Assembly: GCF_002209565.1 (NCBI RefSeq)
Contig: NZ_NJIH01000007.1
Span: 310,001 to 374,000 of the forward strand
Reading direction: 5' to 3'
DNA: 64,000 nt
From: Candidimonas nitroreducens
Lineage (GTDB): Bacteria; Pseudomonadota; Gammaproteobacteria; Burkholderiales; Burkholderiaceae_B
The notes beneath the pieces are model-generated. The model was not told the origin of the DNA. It did not search any database and worked only from the letters and a program-made list of their open reading frames with translations. The position numbers were made by a program, and so were the translations under genes. Positions 33,481-42,076 of the stretch are shown one piece after another (the stretch's first letter is position 1; each line of letters opens with the position of its first letter).

Positions 33481-34452
33481 TTATTTCAGGCTGGCAAGCT
33501 TTTGCTGCAGCTCTCTGAGCGGCAAGGCGCCACTCACGCGAGTGCCGTCAGAGAATATGATGGCCGGAGTGCCCTGCACCATGAGCTTCCTGCCCAGGGC
33601 CAGCACCTGCTCGACGGGCGTATCGCACTGGGCGCTGGGCGGCTTCTTGCCGTCGACCATCCACGACTTCCAGACCGCGGCCGGATCCTTCGCGCACCAG
33701 ACGTCGCGGGCCTTGACCACCGAGTCGGGCGTCAGGATGGGAAACAGGAAGGTGTAGACGGTGACATTGTCCACGCTTTCGAGCGTATGGTGCAGGCGCT
33801 TGCAGAACCCGCAATTGGGGTCTTCGAAGACCGCCATCTTGCGCGCGCCATTGCCGCGCACCTGCTTGACGGCCAGGTTCAGCGGCAGCGTGTCGAACGC
33901 CACTTCCGACAGCTTGGCCAGCCGCGCGGAAGTCAGGTCGGTGCGCGACTGGGCGTCGATGAGCGAGCCCTGCAGCAGATAGTCGACCTTGGCGTCGGTA
34001 TAGACCAGGTTGGCGCCGATCTGCACCTCGTACAAGCCCGGGAAAGGGGTAGCGGCGACGGCAGTGGCCTGGATCTCGGGATAGCGTTGCTCGAACCTTT
34101 TCTTGATGGCGTCGAGTTGGCCCTGGCCCTGCGAGCCTGGCATCGACTCGGCGTTGCCGTCCGAGGGCGGGCTGGACATGGCAAGCCGCCCCGGCTCGGC
34201 CTGCGCCGACGAGGAAGCCTGATCCGACGAGGAAACCTGCGCCGACGGGGCAGGCTGCGCCGCGGAGCCTGGCTCGGCCGCTGCGCCAGCGGCCGCGGCC
34301 ACGGAAGCAGCCGGAGCCGAAGCGGCGGCGCCCTGTAGCGAAGCGGCCGCGTCCTGTGCCGAAGCGGCGGCCTCCTGTGCGCAGGCCTGGCCGGCAAGTA
34401 TCAAACCGGCACACGACCATGCCGCCAGCCCCGCCATGAAACGCTTGTTCAT
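33481..34452 (-). CDS. DsbC-like periplasmic disulfide isomerase with a long Ala/Ser linker
   Basis: A 323-residue DsbC/DsbG-type protein. After a signal peptide (MNKRFMAGLAAWSCAGLILA...) comes an unusual low-complexity Ala/Ser/Gln region at about residues 25-95, which contains three consecutive 7-residue units AQEAAAS, AQDAAAS and LQGAAAS (DNA 34318-34380). A DsbC dimerisation-like region follows (AIKKRFEQRYPEIQATAV), then the thioredoxin domain with DPNCGFCKRLHHT and the cis-Pro loop GTPAIIFSDGTRV. It should isomerise or reduce disulfides of exported proteins. The linker makes it roughly 60 residues longer than usual DsbC. Confidence 0.88.
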   Translation of the reverse strand: MNKRFMAGLAAWSCAGLILAGQACAQEAAASAQDAAASLQGAAASAPAASVAAAAGAAAEPGSAAQPAPSAQVSSSDQASSSAQAEPGRLAMSSPPSDGNAESMPGSQGQGQLDAIKKRFEQRYPEIQATAVAATPFPGLYEVQIGANLVYTDAKVDYLLQGSLIDAQSRTDLTSARLAKLSEVAFDTLPLNLAVKQVRGNGARKMAVFEDPNCGFCKRLHHTLESVDNVTVYTFLFPILTPDSVVKARDVWCAKDPAAVWKSWMVDGKKPPSAQCDTPVEQVLALGRKLMVQGTPAIIFSDGTRVSGALPLRELQQKLASLK

Positions 34453-34520
34453 AAAACCTCACTCCTGACTTCTGGCCGCCGCCCCCGCATCGAGCCTGCG
34501 GGGCGGCTTGTGTATTTATA

Positions 34521-35693
34521 TCAATGATCCGAAGCGCCCGCGATCAAGAACCGCTTGACCAAAGGCGCGCTGTCAACCAAGCGCATGCCGGCGTTGCGCG
34601 CCCAAGCCCACGGGGACGAGGTCGCGGCAAAGAGGCTGTGCAGCCCGTCGGTGGCCAGCCGCATGGCCAGCACCGGCTCGGCGCGCATGCGGCGATAGCG
34701 CTGCAAAACCCGTAGATCGCCGACGCCGCGGTAAGACTCTTTTTCTTCCAGCACCTGCAATAGCGCGCGCACATCGCCCAAGCCCAGGTTCAGGCCCTGG
34801 CCGGCCAGCGGATGCACGCGATGCGCCGCATCGCCCACCAGCGCCACGCCAGGCGCAATCATAGCGCTGTGCTCCATGAACAAAGGAAAGCCGAGCAGCG
34901 CACTGCGCACCCGCAGGCGCCCCAGGCGTGCGGCGCTGGCAGCCTGCAGCCGGGCTTCCAGTGCCGCGGCGCGCTGCGCCTGCGGCAGCTCTTGCAGGCT
35001 TTGCGCAAGCGCCGACGGCATCGACCATACCATGGAAACCTGGTGTCCGTCGGCGGTATCGGGCAAGGGCAGCAGCGCCAGCACGCCATCAGCGTTGAAC
35101 CACTGCATGGCCATGTGCTGGTGCGGGTATTCGGCGTCGAGATGGGCCACCAGGCCGACGTCGCCGTAGGGCTTGCCCGCTTTGTGGATGCCTGCGGCTT
35201 CGCGCAAGGCGGAAGCCGCGCCGTCTGCCCCCACGAACAAGTCGGCGGCCAGCGCGCGCCCCGCGGTGGTGGCGAGCACGCCGCCCTGCAGGCCCTGCAG
35301 GGTATCGTCATGCCAGCTTATGCCATATACGCGCACCGCCTGCTGCAGCGCGCGCTCGAGTTCGCTGGACTCGACGATCCAGGCCAGCGTGGGCTGCGCG
35401 GCCTGCCAGGCATGCAGGGTTACCTGGCCGTCGGCGTCGCCATGCACTTCCATGGTTTCGACCGGCGTCACGCGGCCGGCATCGAGCATGGGCCAGACCC
35501 CGAGGCGTTCCAGGAACTGCTGGCTGGCCGGCGAAATGGCATAGACGCGCGGACAATACTCGTCGCGCGCCGCCGCCGGCACGGGGCGCTGCGGCCCCAG
35601 CAGCGAGACGCCGAACCCGGACTTGGCCAGGCCGAGCGCCGCGGCCAAACCCACGATGCCGCTGCCGCATACGATTATGGTTTCGCGCTTCAT
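34521..35693 (-). CDS. UbiH/UbiF-family FAD-dependent hydroxylase
   Basis: A 390-residue flavoprotein monooxygenase of the ubiquinone-hydroxylase family. FAD motifs: IIVCGSGIVGLAAALGLAKS (GxGxxG), DLFVGADGAASALREAAG (DG motif) and VALVGDAAHRVHPLAGQGLN (GD motif with the UbiH HPLAGQGLNLG signature). It probably hydroxylates a ubiquinone precursor ring. The start at 35693 shares an ATGA overlap with the MltA stop, so the two are translationally coupled, an unexpected but clear operon. Confidence 0.88.
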   Translation of the reverse strand: MKRETIIVCGSGIVGLAAALGLAKSGFGVSLLGPQRPVPAAARDEYCPRVYAISPASQQFLERLGVWPMLDAGRVTPVETMEVHGDADGQVTLHAWQAAQPTLAWIVESSELERALQQAVRVYGISWHDDTLQGLQGGVLATTAGRALAADLFVGADGAASALREAAGIHKAGKPYGDVGLVAHLDAEYPHQHMAMQWFNADGVLALLPLPDTADGHQVSMVWSMPSALAQSLQELPQAQRAAALEARLQAASAARLGRLRVRSALLGFPLFMEHSAMIAPGVALVGDAAHRVHPLAGQGLNLGLGDVRALLQVLEEKESYRGVGDLRVLQRYRRMRAEPVLAMRLATDGLHSLFAATSSPWAWARNAGMRLVDSAPLVKRFLIAGASDH

Positions 35694-36970
35694 CTTGCCG
35701 TAGGGGCTCCGGCCTGCTTGGGCCACAGCAGCCACATTTCTCCGCGTTGCTTCATGCGGCCGGCGCGCGCGCCGGCCTCGTCACCGAAACCCCAATAATA
35801 GTCCGCCCGGCCCGCGCCGCGGATCGCGGCGCCGGTGTCCTGGGCAAACACCAGGCGATCCAGCTTCTGGGCCGTGCCCGGGTAGGTAGTGGCCAGCATG
35901 ACCGGCGTACCCAGCGGCACGAAACTGGCGTCCACCGCAATGGCCCGGCCGCCGATCAGCGGCAGGCCATAAGAGCCGCGCGGCCCGAGCTGCGGGTCAT
36001 GGATGGCCTCTTCGCGAAAGAACACCATGGCCGGGTCGGCGTTGAGCATTTCCTGCACGCGCTGCGGATGCTGGCGCGCCCAGGCCTTGATATTCTGCAT
36101 CGACGCCTGGGCCAGCGTCAGCTGTCCATGATCGGCCAGCCACTTGCCGATAGAGGCATAGGGCCGGCCGTTGTGATCCGCGTAGGCCAGGCGTATGGTC
36201 TGGCCGGAAGGCAGCAAGGCGCGGCCCGAACCCTGCACGGTCAGGAAGAAAGCCTCGACGGGGTCGTCGACCCAGACGATGACCGGCGGCTGCTTGGGCG
36301 AGGCGGCGATCTGCGCCCGGGTGTCGTAGGGCACGACGCGCTTGCCCACCAGCTTGCCGCGCACACGCTTGCCGGCCAGCTCGGGATAAACGGCGCCCAG
36401 GTCTATGGTAAGCAGGTCGTCGGGCGGCGCGTACAGCGGCCACTGGTAGCGGCCGCCGCGCGTGCGCGAGGCATGCACCAGGGGCTCGTAATAGCCCGTA
36501 ACAGTGTTGGCCGCGGGCCGGCCGGCGGCATCCAGCAGGCGCCAGGGACGCAGCTGGCTCTCTAGAAAACGGCGCACCGCGCCGCTGTCGGCCGTGCCCG
36601 GCTGCAGGCCCGAATTCGCCGCGGCCGCACAGACCGGCTGCCAGGCGCGCGGCGTGGCGCGGGCGGGCAGGCTGAGCGAGCCCGATACCGGGCGCATCAA
36701 GCCCTTGCAATTATTGATGAAGGCTTTCCAGACATCGGCCAGATTATCGTCATGCCAGCCGGGTACGGCCGACCAGGCCACCGCCTGGAAACGCCCCGCC
36801 AGCGGACGCGGCGTGGTCGCCGGCAGTGCGGACAGATCGGGCACCCGCAAGGGCTGCTCGGCCAGGCCTGGCTGGGCGCCGGCCGGCGACTGCGGGGTTT
36901 CTTCGACCGGCACGGTGCTACAAGCCGCAAGTACGGCAAGCAATACGCTGGACAGCAGAACTCTTTTCAT
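35690..36970 (-). CDS. mltA: Membrane-bound lytic murein transglycosylase A
   Basis: A 426-residue outer-membrane lipoprotein that cleaves peptidoglycan with formation of 1,6-anhydro-muropeptides. Lipobox LAVLAAC at residues 11-17, MltA beta-barrel motifs (VTGYYEPLVHASRTRGGRYQ, VQGSGRALLPSGQTIRLAYA) and the 3D domain with the catalytic Asp in LVFAQDTGAAIRGAGRADYY. The start at 36970 gives the normal MKRVLLSS signal. Coupled to the UbiH-like gene by ATGA. Confidence 0.93.
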   Translation of the reverse strand: MKRVLLSSVLLAVLAACSTVPVEETPQSPAGAQPGLAEQPLRVPDLSALPATTPRPLAGRFQAVAWSAVPGWHDDNLADVWKAFINNCKGLMRPVSGSLSLPARATPRAWQPVCAAAANSGLQPGTADSGAVRRFLESQLRPWRLLDAAGRPAANTVTGYYEPLVHASRTRGGRYQWPLYAPPDDLLTIDLGAVYPELAGKRVRGKLVGKRVVPYDTRAQIAASPKQPPVIVWVDDPVEAFFLTVQGSGRALLPSGQTIRLAYADHNGRPYASIGKWLADHGQLTLAQASMQNIKAWARQHPQRVQEMLNADPAMVFFREEAIHDPQLGPRGSYGLPLIGGRAIAVDASFVPLGTPVMLATTYPGTAQKLDRLVFAQDTGAAIRGAGRADYYWGFGDEAGARAGRMKQRGEMWLLWPKQAGAPTAR

Positions 36971-37047
36971 GGATGAGGCATGCAAGGGGAAAGATGAAAC
37001 GAGCGGCCGCACATCGAGACCAGAACCCGCTGCGGAACGGCGGCGGC

Positions 37048-37422
37048 TCAGTGCAGGGTGCGCGGCATGGCCAGGACGAACTCGCCGATCGGCACCTCGA
37101 ACGGCACGCCGTTCTCGCCCACGCAGTGATACTCGCCGCGCATCGTGCCTATGGGAGTAGGCAGCGGGCAGCCGCTGGTGTATTCGAAGCTTTCGCCCGG
37201 AGCCAGCAAGGGCTGCTGGCCCACTACCCCCAGGCCGCGCACTTCTTGCACGTTCTGCCGGCCATCGGTGATGATCCAGTGGCGGCTGATGACCTGCGCG
37301 GCGTGTTCGCCCTGATTGGTGATGCGCACCGTGTAGGCGAACACGTACTGCTGTTCGTCGGGCTCGGATTGATCCGGCAGGTATTGAGGCGTCACAGTGA
37401 CGGTCAGATCGTAAGGTTTCAC
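37048..37422 (-). CDS. apaG: ApaG protein
   Basis: A 124-residue protein with an immunoglobulin-like fold, in the family of E. coli ApaG (Co2+/Mg2+ and Ap4A-related phenotype). Signature segments: [40 protein letters not shown] and [20 protein letters not shown], then [12 protein letters not shown]. The GTG at 37422 (VKPYDLTV) with GGAAGC upstream gives the usual length. Divergent from rpe, as in many Burkholderiales. Confidence 0.93.
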   Translation of the reverse strand: MKPYDLTVTVTPQYLPDQSEPDEQQYVFAYTVRITNQGEHAAQVISRHWIITDGRQNVQEVRGLGVVGQQPLLAPGESFEYTSGCPLPTPIGTMRGEYHCVGENGVPFEVPIGEFVLAMPRTLH

Positions 37423-37488
37423 GAACAGCTTCCGAAAGTAGAGATCAGATCGGGTCGGCCCCGCCAAGCCCGGCATCGCCGCACGTAG

Positions 37489-37524
37489 CCACGCCGGGCG
37501 TCGCTACGCCGGGCGTCGCCACGC
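37489..37524. repeat. Short 15-base tandem repeat (about 2.4 copies)
   Basis: The unit CC/TACGCCGGGCGTCG is repeated twice and then begins a third time in the apaG-rpe divergent region. No function is evident. Confidence 0.4.
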
Positions 37525-37589
37525 TACCCACTACAATAGACATGTTCCGCACGCATTCCCGCCTTGCCAGCCCCAGCCAGTTTACGCCC

Positions 37590-38288
37590 ATGACCGCAAC
37601 CACCACACGCATCGCCCCCAGCATCCTGGCGGCCGACTTCGCCCGTCTGGGCGAGGAAGTCCGCAACGTCGTCGCCGCCGGCGCCGACTGGATACATTTC
37701 GATGTGATGGACAACCATTTCGTTCCCAACCTGAGCATCGGCCCGGCCGTATGCGCGGCGCTGCGCCCGCACACCACCGCACCCATAGACGTGCACCTGA
37801 TGGTGGAGCCGGTCGACGACATTATCCCGCAATTCGCCGAGGCGGGCGCCGACATCATCACCTTCCACCCCGAGGCCACGCGCCACCCCGACCGCAGCCT
37901 GGCGCTGATCCGCGACCACGGCTGCAAGGCCGGCCTGGTATTCAGCCCGGCCACCTCGCTGGACTGGATGGATTATGTCATGGACAAGCTGGATGTGGTG
38001 CTGGTGATGTCGGTCAACCCCGGCTTCGGCGGGCAGCGCTTCATTCCTTCGGCGCTGACCAAGCTCGCACACGCCCGGCGCCGCATCGATGCCTGGCAAC
38101 AAGATGGCGGCCAGCCTATCGCGCTGGAAATCGACGGCGGCGTGAAAATCGACAATATCGCCTCCATCCGCGCCGCCGGCGCCGACACCTTCGTGGCCGG
38201 TTCGGCCATTTTCGGCCACCCCGACTACGCCAGCATCATCGCCGCCATGCGCGCCGAAATACTGAAGGCAGAGTCCCTTACAACATAA
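37590..38288 (+). CDS. rpe: Ribulose-phosphate 3-epimerase
   Basis: A 232-residue TIM-barrel epimerase interconverting ribulose 5-phosphate and xylulose 5-phosphate. Motifs: [32 protein letters not shown] (catalytic Asp and His), [27 protein letters not shown] and [11 protein letters not shown] (second Asp). Start at 37590 ([11 protein letters not shown]). It leads the rpe-gph-trpE unit. Confidence 0.96.
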   Translation: MTATTTRIAPSILAADFARLGEEVRNVVAAGADWIHFDVMDNHFVPNLSIGPAVCAALRPHTTAPIDVHLMVEPVDDIIPQFAEAGADIITFHPEATRHPDRSLALIRDHGCKAGLVFSPATSLDWMDYVMDKLDVVLVMSVNPGFGGQRFIPSALTKLAHARRRIDAWQQDGGQPIALEIDGGVKIDNIASIRAAGADTFVAGSAIFGHPDYASIIAAMRAEILKAESLTT

Positions 38289-38414
38289 AGAACATAAAGC
38301 GCCCCCGTCCAGGCCCCGCCGGACAGGCCAAGCAAGCAGTTGCCGCAACTGGCGCGCCGACCCTGCGCCGCAAGCCCCCAACCGCCTCGCAATCCCTTAC
38401 GAACCAAGATCGCC

Positions 38415-39092
38415 ATGCCTTTTGCCGCCGCCTTGCTGGATCTGGATGGAACCCTGCTGAACACGATTCCCGACCTGGCCGATGCCTCCAATGCCATGCT
38501 GGCCGAGCTGGGCCTGGAAGAGCTGCCGCAAGAACAGGTCGCGACCTATGTCGGCAAGGGCACGCCGCATCTGGTGGCCCGCTTGCTGCAAGAAAGAGAT
38601 ACCGAGGCCGGCCGGGCCGACCCGCAGGCGCGGTTCCAGCAGGCGCTGGCCGCGTTCCTGCGCCATTACCACGCATGCAACGGCCGCCGGGCCGTCCTGT
38701 ATCCCGGCGTGGTGGAAGGCTTGCAGGCCATGCGCGCGCAAGGCATGAAACTGGCCATCGTCACCAACAAGCCCACCGAGTTCACCCCGCCCCTGCTGCG
38801 CATGAAGGGGCTGGATGCGTATTTCGACCACGTCGTGTGCGGCGATACTTGCGCAGAAAAAAAGCCACACCCGATGCCGCTGCTGCATGCCTGCGAGCTG
38901 CTGGGCGTGCAAACCGCACAGGCCCTGGCCATCGGCGATTCGCTCAATGACGCTCAGGCGGCGCGCGCCGCGGGCGTGCACGTGCTGGCCGTACCGTATG
39001 GCTACAACGAAGGCGCAAGTGTGCACGATCTGGATGTGGATGCTATAGTGTCGTCCATCGAAGACGCGGCCCGCTGGGCCGGCGAGCACTGA
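38415..39092 (+). CDS. gph: Phosphoglycolate phosphatase
   Basis: A 225-residue HAD-family phosphatase that removes 2-phosphoglycolate formed during DNA repair or oxygenation. HAD motifs: ALLDLDGTLLNTIPDL (nucleophile Asp), KLAIVTNKPTEFT (motif II Thr), EKKPHPMPLLHA (motif III Lys) and LAIGDSLNDAQAARAAG (motif IV). Located 126 bases after rpe and upstream of the trpE leader; this order is common in beta- and gamma-proteobacteria. Confidence 0.93.
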   Translation: MPFAAALLDLDGTLLNTIPDLADASNAMLAELGLEELPQEQVATYVGKGTPHLVARLLQERDTEAGRADPQARFQQALAAFLRHYHACNGRRAVLYPGVVEGLQAMRAQGMKLAIVTNKPTEFTPPLLRMKGLDAYFDHVVCGDTCAEKKPHPMPLLHACELLGVQTAQALAIGDSLNDAQAARAAGVHVLAVPYGYNEGASVHDLDVDAIVSSIEDAARWAGEH

Positions 39093-39181
39093 CAGCGCCC
39101 AGGCGCAACAGGCCGCCCGCAGCAGTCAATCCATACCGCTACACAAGCCCGGCACGCCCGACAAAGAAAGACCTGCATTCC

Positions 39182-39259
39182 ATGCCCGCAAGCACGACTT
39201 ATTACTCCGTTCCCGGCGCCTATTGGCGCTGGTGGCGTTCGTGCACCGGGCGGCGGTAA
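39182..39259 (+). CDS. trpL: trpE leader peptide (trpL)
   Basis: A 25-residue leader peptide, MPASTTYYSVPGAYWRWWRS followed by CTGRR, with tryptophan codons at 39224-39226, 39230-39232 and 39233-39235. A purine-rich GAAAG precedes the ATG. Ribosome stalling at the Trp codons would decide between alternative RNA pairings downstream. CCCGG (39212-39216, strand 1) can pair with CCGGG (39246-39250, strand 2), and CCGGGC (39246-39251) can pair with GCCCGG (39321-39326, strand 3), which is the classic attenuator architecture. Confidence 0.88.
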   Translation: MPASTTYYSVPGAYWRWWRSCTGRR

Positions 39260-39319
39260 CCCTTTTCCGGCCAGCGAGACTGCGTACTCCTGAGCCGACA
39301 GCAACACCTGACGATACCC

Positions 39320-39350
39320 AGCCCGGAACCTTCATAGGCCGGGCTTTTTT
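39320..39350 (+). terminator. trp attenuator terminator
   Basis: A Rho-independent terminator: AGCCCGG (39320-39326), a 12-base loop, CCGGGCT (39339-39345), then a run of six T (39345-39350). It lies 57 bases upstream of the trpE start and 61 bases after the leader peptide stop. Its 5' arm is complementary to CCGGGC inside the leader reading frame, so an antiterminator can form when translation stalls. Confidence 0.88.
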
Positions 39351-39406
39351 GTTTCTGTCCGGCCTTGTGCCAACAACAAACCCACGCAGCCCCAAACGAG
39401 AACCCC

Positions 39407-40927
39407 ATGACAGAAATCGAATTCCAAGCCCTTGCCGCACAAGGCTACAACCGCATCCCCCTGATCGCGGAGACCTACGCCGACCTGGACACCCCGCTGG
39501 CCATTTACCTGAAGCTCGCCCACTCGGGGCCCGAAGGCGGACGCAACACCTGCTTGCTGGAATCGGTGGTGGGCGGCGAACGCTTCGGGCGCTATTCCTT
39601 CATCGGCCTGCCCGCCAAAACCGTCATCCGTTCCACGGGCGACCAGACCGAAGTGCTGCACGAAGGCAAGGTCGTGGAAACCCATAGCGGCGACCCGCTG
39701 GCCTTCATCGAAAGCTACCAGCAGCGCTTCAAGGTGGCGATCCGGCCCGGCATGCCGCGCTTCGCCGGCGGGCTGGCCGGCTACTTCGGCTACGACACGG
39801 TGCGCCACATGGAACCGCGCCTGGGGCCGGCCGTCAAGCCGTTTCCCGCCGGCCAGGAAGGCGGCACGCCCGACATCATGCTGCTGCACGTCGACGAACT
39901 GGCCATCGTCGACAACCTGGCCGGGCGCACCTACCTCATCGTCTACGCCGACCCGCGCCAGCCCGAGAGCTATGCGCGAGCCAAGCGGCGCCTGAAAGAC
40001 CTGCGCGAAAAGCTGCGCACCCCGGTCGTCATCCCCTACGCCTATGCCAGCATGCAGACCGAAGCGCGGCGCGACTTCAAGAAAGAAGACTACATTGCCG
40101 CGGTGCTACGGGCCAAGGAATACATCGCCGCCGGCGACCTGATGCAGGTGCAGGTCGGCCAGGTCATCGCCAAGCCCTACCGCGACTCGCCGCTGTCGCT
40201 GTACCGCTCGCTGCGCTCGCTGAACCCCTCGCCCTATATGTACTACTGGAATTTCGACAACTTCCACGTGGTGGGCTCCTCGCCCGAGATCCTGGTGCGC
40301 CAGGACGTGGTGGAAAAAGACGGCGAGCGGCAGTCCGAGATCACCATCCGGCCCCTGGCCGGCACCCGCAAGCGCGGCGCCACGCCCGAAGAAGACGCGC
40401 GCCTGGCCGAAGAGCTGATGGCCGACCCGAAAGAACGCGCCGAGCACGTCATGCTGATCGACCTGGCGCGCAACGACGTGGGCCGCGTGGCCCGCACCGG
40501 CACGGTCGAGGTCACCGACACCATGGTGATCGAACGCTATTCACACGTGATGCACCTGGTGTCCAACGTCAGCGGCACGCTCAATGCAGACATGAGCAAT
40601 ATGGACGTGCTGCGTGCCGCCTTCCCCGCCGGCACGCTCACGGGCGCGCCCAAGGTGCGCGCCATGGAAATCATCGACGAACTGGAACCGGTGCGCCGCG
40701 GCATCTACGGCGGCGCCGCCGGCTACCTGAGCTACGGCGGCGAGATGGACGTGGCCATCGCCATACGCACCGGCATCATCAAGGACGGCATGCTGTACGT
40801 GCAGGCCGCAGCCGGCATCGTCGCCGATTCCGACCCCGAAAAGGAATGGCTGGAAACCGAGGCCAAGGCCCGCGCCGTGCTGCGTGCCGCCGAGCAGGTG
40901 CAGTTCGGGCTGGACGAGCCTATCTGA
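39407..40927 (+). CDS. trpE: Anthranilate synthase component I
   Basis: A 506-residue chorismate-utilising enzyme that makes anthranilate using ammonia from TrpG. The tryptophan feedback motif is visible as CLLESVVGG near residue 45, and the catalytic half contains ITIRPLAGTRKRG, HVMLIDLARNDVGRVARTG, AAFPAGTLTGAPKVRAMEII and GIYGGAAGYLSYGGEMDVAI. Start at 39407 (MTEIEFQAL). It stands alone after the attenuator: the partner subunit gene trpG is found only 21 kb downstream. Confidence 0.97.
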   Translation: MTEIEFQALAAQGYNRIPLIAETYADLDTPLAIYLKLAHSGPEGGRNTCLLESVVGGERFGRYSFIGLPAKTVIRSTGDQTEVLHEGKVVETHSGDPLAFIESYQQRFKVAIRPGMPRFAGGLAGYFGYDTVRHMEPRLGPAVKPFPAGQEGGTPDIMLLHVDELAIVDNLAGRTYLIVYADPRQPESYARAKRRLKDLREKLRTPVVIPYAYASMQTEARRDFKKEDYIAAVLRAKEYIAAGDLMQVQVGQVIAKPYRDSPLSLYRSLRSLNPSPYMYYWNFDNFHVVGSSPEILVRQDVVEKDGERQSEITIRPLAGTRKRGATPEEDARLAEELMADPKERAEHVMLIDLARNDVGRVARTGTVEVTDTMVIERYSHVMHLVSNVSGTLNADMSNMDVLRAAFPAGTLTGAPKVRAMEIIDELEPVRRGIYGGAAGYLSYGGEMDVAIAIRTGIIKDGMLYVQAAAGIVADSDPEKEWLETEAKARAVLRAAEQVQFGLDEPI

Positions 40928-40946
40928 GCTTCCTCGTCATGCGCTG

Positions 40947-40975
40947 CCGGGCCTGCCGCCGCCGCGGCAGCCCGG
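40947..40975. terminator. GC-rich hairpin after trpE
   Basis: CCGGGC-C-TGCCGC (40947-40959) can pair with GCGGCA-GCCCGG (40964-40975), leaving one bulged C and a four-base loop. It lies 20 bases after the trpE stop. There is no T-tract, so it may be a weak or Rho-assisted terminator. Its presence supports trpE being a separate transcription unit. Confidence 0.5.
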
Positions 40976-41017
40976 TCTGCGCCGATGCGACGCGGCGGCC
41001 CCCACCATAAAGAAAGC

Positions 41018-41034
41018 TTATGATCTTCTTATAA
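41018..41034. promoter_or_regulatory. Candidate LysR box TTATG-N7-TATAA with overlapping -10
   Basis: TTATG-atcttct-TATAA (41018-41034) is a near-perfect inverted repeat of the T-N11-A type, 98 bases upstream of the 2-hydroxyacid dehydrogenase gene. A TATAAA hexamer (41030-41035) overlaps its right arm. It differs by one base from the perfect TTATG-N7-CATAA repeat at 49021-49037 in front of the first LysR gene. Confidence 0.5.
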
Positions 41035-41131
41035 AATACGATTTGCCACTTATTACCGCCCCTGTTGATAATCCCCACAGGCTCGGGCGGCGCATCGGCG
41101 TCCATCGCACGGGCCGCAACCGGATGGAACG

Positions 41132-42064
41132 ATGAAAATCTACGTACTGGATGCCTTCCAGGAGGCAGGGATCGAACTGGCGCGGCAACACGCCGAAGTG
41201 ATGTGCTGGCCGGATCCCCGAATCAAGAACTGGCCCGAGGACGCCGACGCGGTGATGGTGCGCATGACGCCCATCACCGCCGAGCAGCTGGCCCGGGCCA
41301 AGCACGTCAAGCTGATCTGCAAGCAAGGGGTGGGGTACGACACCATAGACATCGAGGCGGCCAAGCGCCACGGCATCGCCGTCAGCCGCACCCCGGGGGT
41401 CAACAGCGACGCCGTGGCCGAGATGGCCATGGCGCTGGCGCTGGCCGTCACGCGCCGCGTGGCGCGCTTCGACCGCATGCTGCGGGCCGGCGAGGAAATC
41501 GTACGGCCGCGCCACCTGGGCGTCGAAATGACGGACAAGACGGTGGGCATCGTCGGCATGGGCAATATCGGTACGGCGGCGATGCGCAAGTGGGTCGGCG
41601 CCTTCAACGCCCGCATCATCGCCTACGACCCCTATGTGCCCGCCGACCGCTGGGCCGATACCCCGCACGTGCGCGCCTCCAGCCTGCGCGAAGTGCTGAC
41701 CCAGGCCGACCTGCTGACGCTGCACGTGCCGCTTACCGACGAAACCCGCCACATGATAGGCCGCGACGAACTGGCGCTGATGAAAAGCGACGCCGTGCTC
41801 GTCAACGCCTCGCGCGGCGGCATCGTCGACGAACAGGCTTTGTTCGATTCGCTGTCGGCCGGCCATTTGTTCGGCGCCGGCCTGGACGTGTTCGAGGTCG
41901 AGCCGCCGCCGCCCGACCACCCGCTGCTGTCCCTGCCCAACGTGGTCGCCACCCCCCACGCCGCCGGCGGCACGTCCGACACGCAGGTGCGCAGCTCACT
42001 GCGGGTCGCCACCCAGGTTCTGGATGCGCTGGCCGGCAAGGAAATCGTCAACCGGGTAGCATGA
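41132..42064 (+). CDS. D-3-phosphoglycerate dehydrogenase-like 2-hydroxyacid dehydrogenase
   Basis: A 310-residue NAD-dependent 2-hydroxyacid dehydrogenase. Cofactor motif GIVGMGNIGTAAMRKWVG; catalytic residues in VNASRGGIVDEQALF (Arg), DVFEVEPPPPDH (Glu) and VATPHAAGGTSD (His). No ACT domain, so it is catabolic or general rather than serine-biosynthetic SerA. First gene of an operon with an HpcH/HpaI aldolase, an amidohydrolase and a Bug receptor, 12 bases before the aldolase gene. Likely oxidises or reduces a hydroxy/keto acid produced by that aldolase. Confidence 0.9.
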   Translation: MKIYVLDAFQEAGIELARQHAEVMCWPDPRIKNWPEDADAVMVRMTPITAEQLARAKHVKLICKQGVGYDTIDIEAAKRHGIAVSRTPGVNSDAVAEMAMALALAVTRRVARFDRMLRAGEEIVRPRHLGVEMTDKTVGIVGMGNIGTAAMRKWVGAFNARIIAYDPYVPADRWADTPHVRASSLREVLTQADLLTLHVPLTDETRHMIGRDELALMKSDAVLVNASRGGIVDEQALFDSLSAGHLFGAGLDVFEVEPPPPDHPLLSLPNVVATPHAAGGTSDTQVRSSLRVATQVLDALAGKEIVNRVA

Positions 42065-42076
42065 GGAAAGCAAAAA

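Noticed and set aside
34478-34507. GC-rich hairpin between the UbiH-like and DsbC-like genes
   Set aside because: The stem has a bulge and no T-tract in the direction of transcription; not convincing as a terminator.
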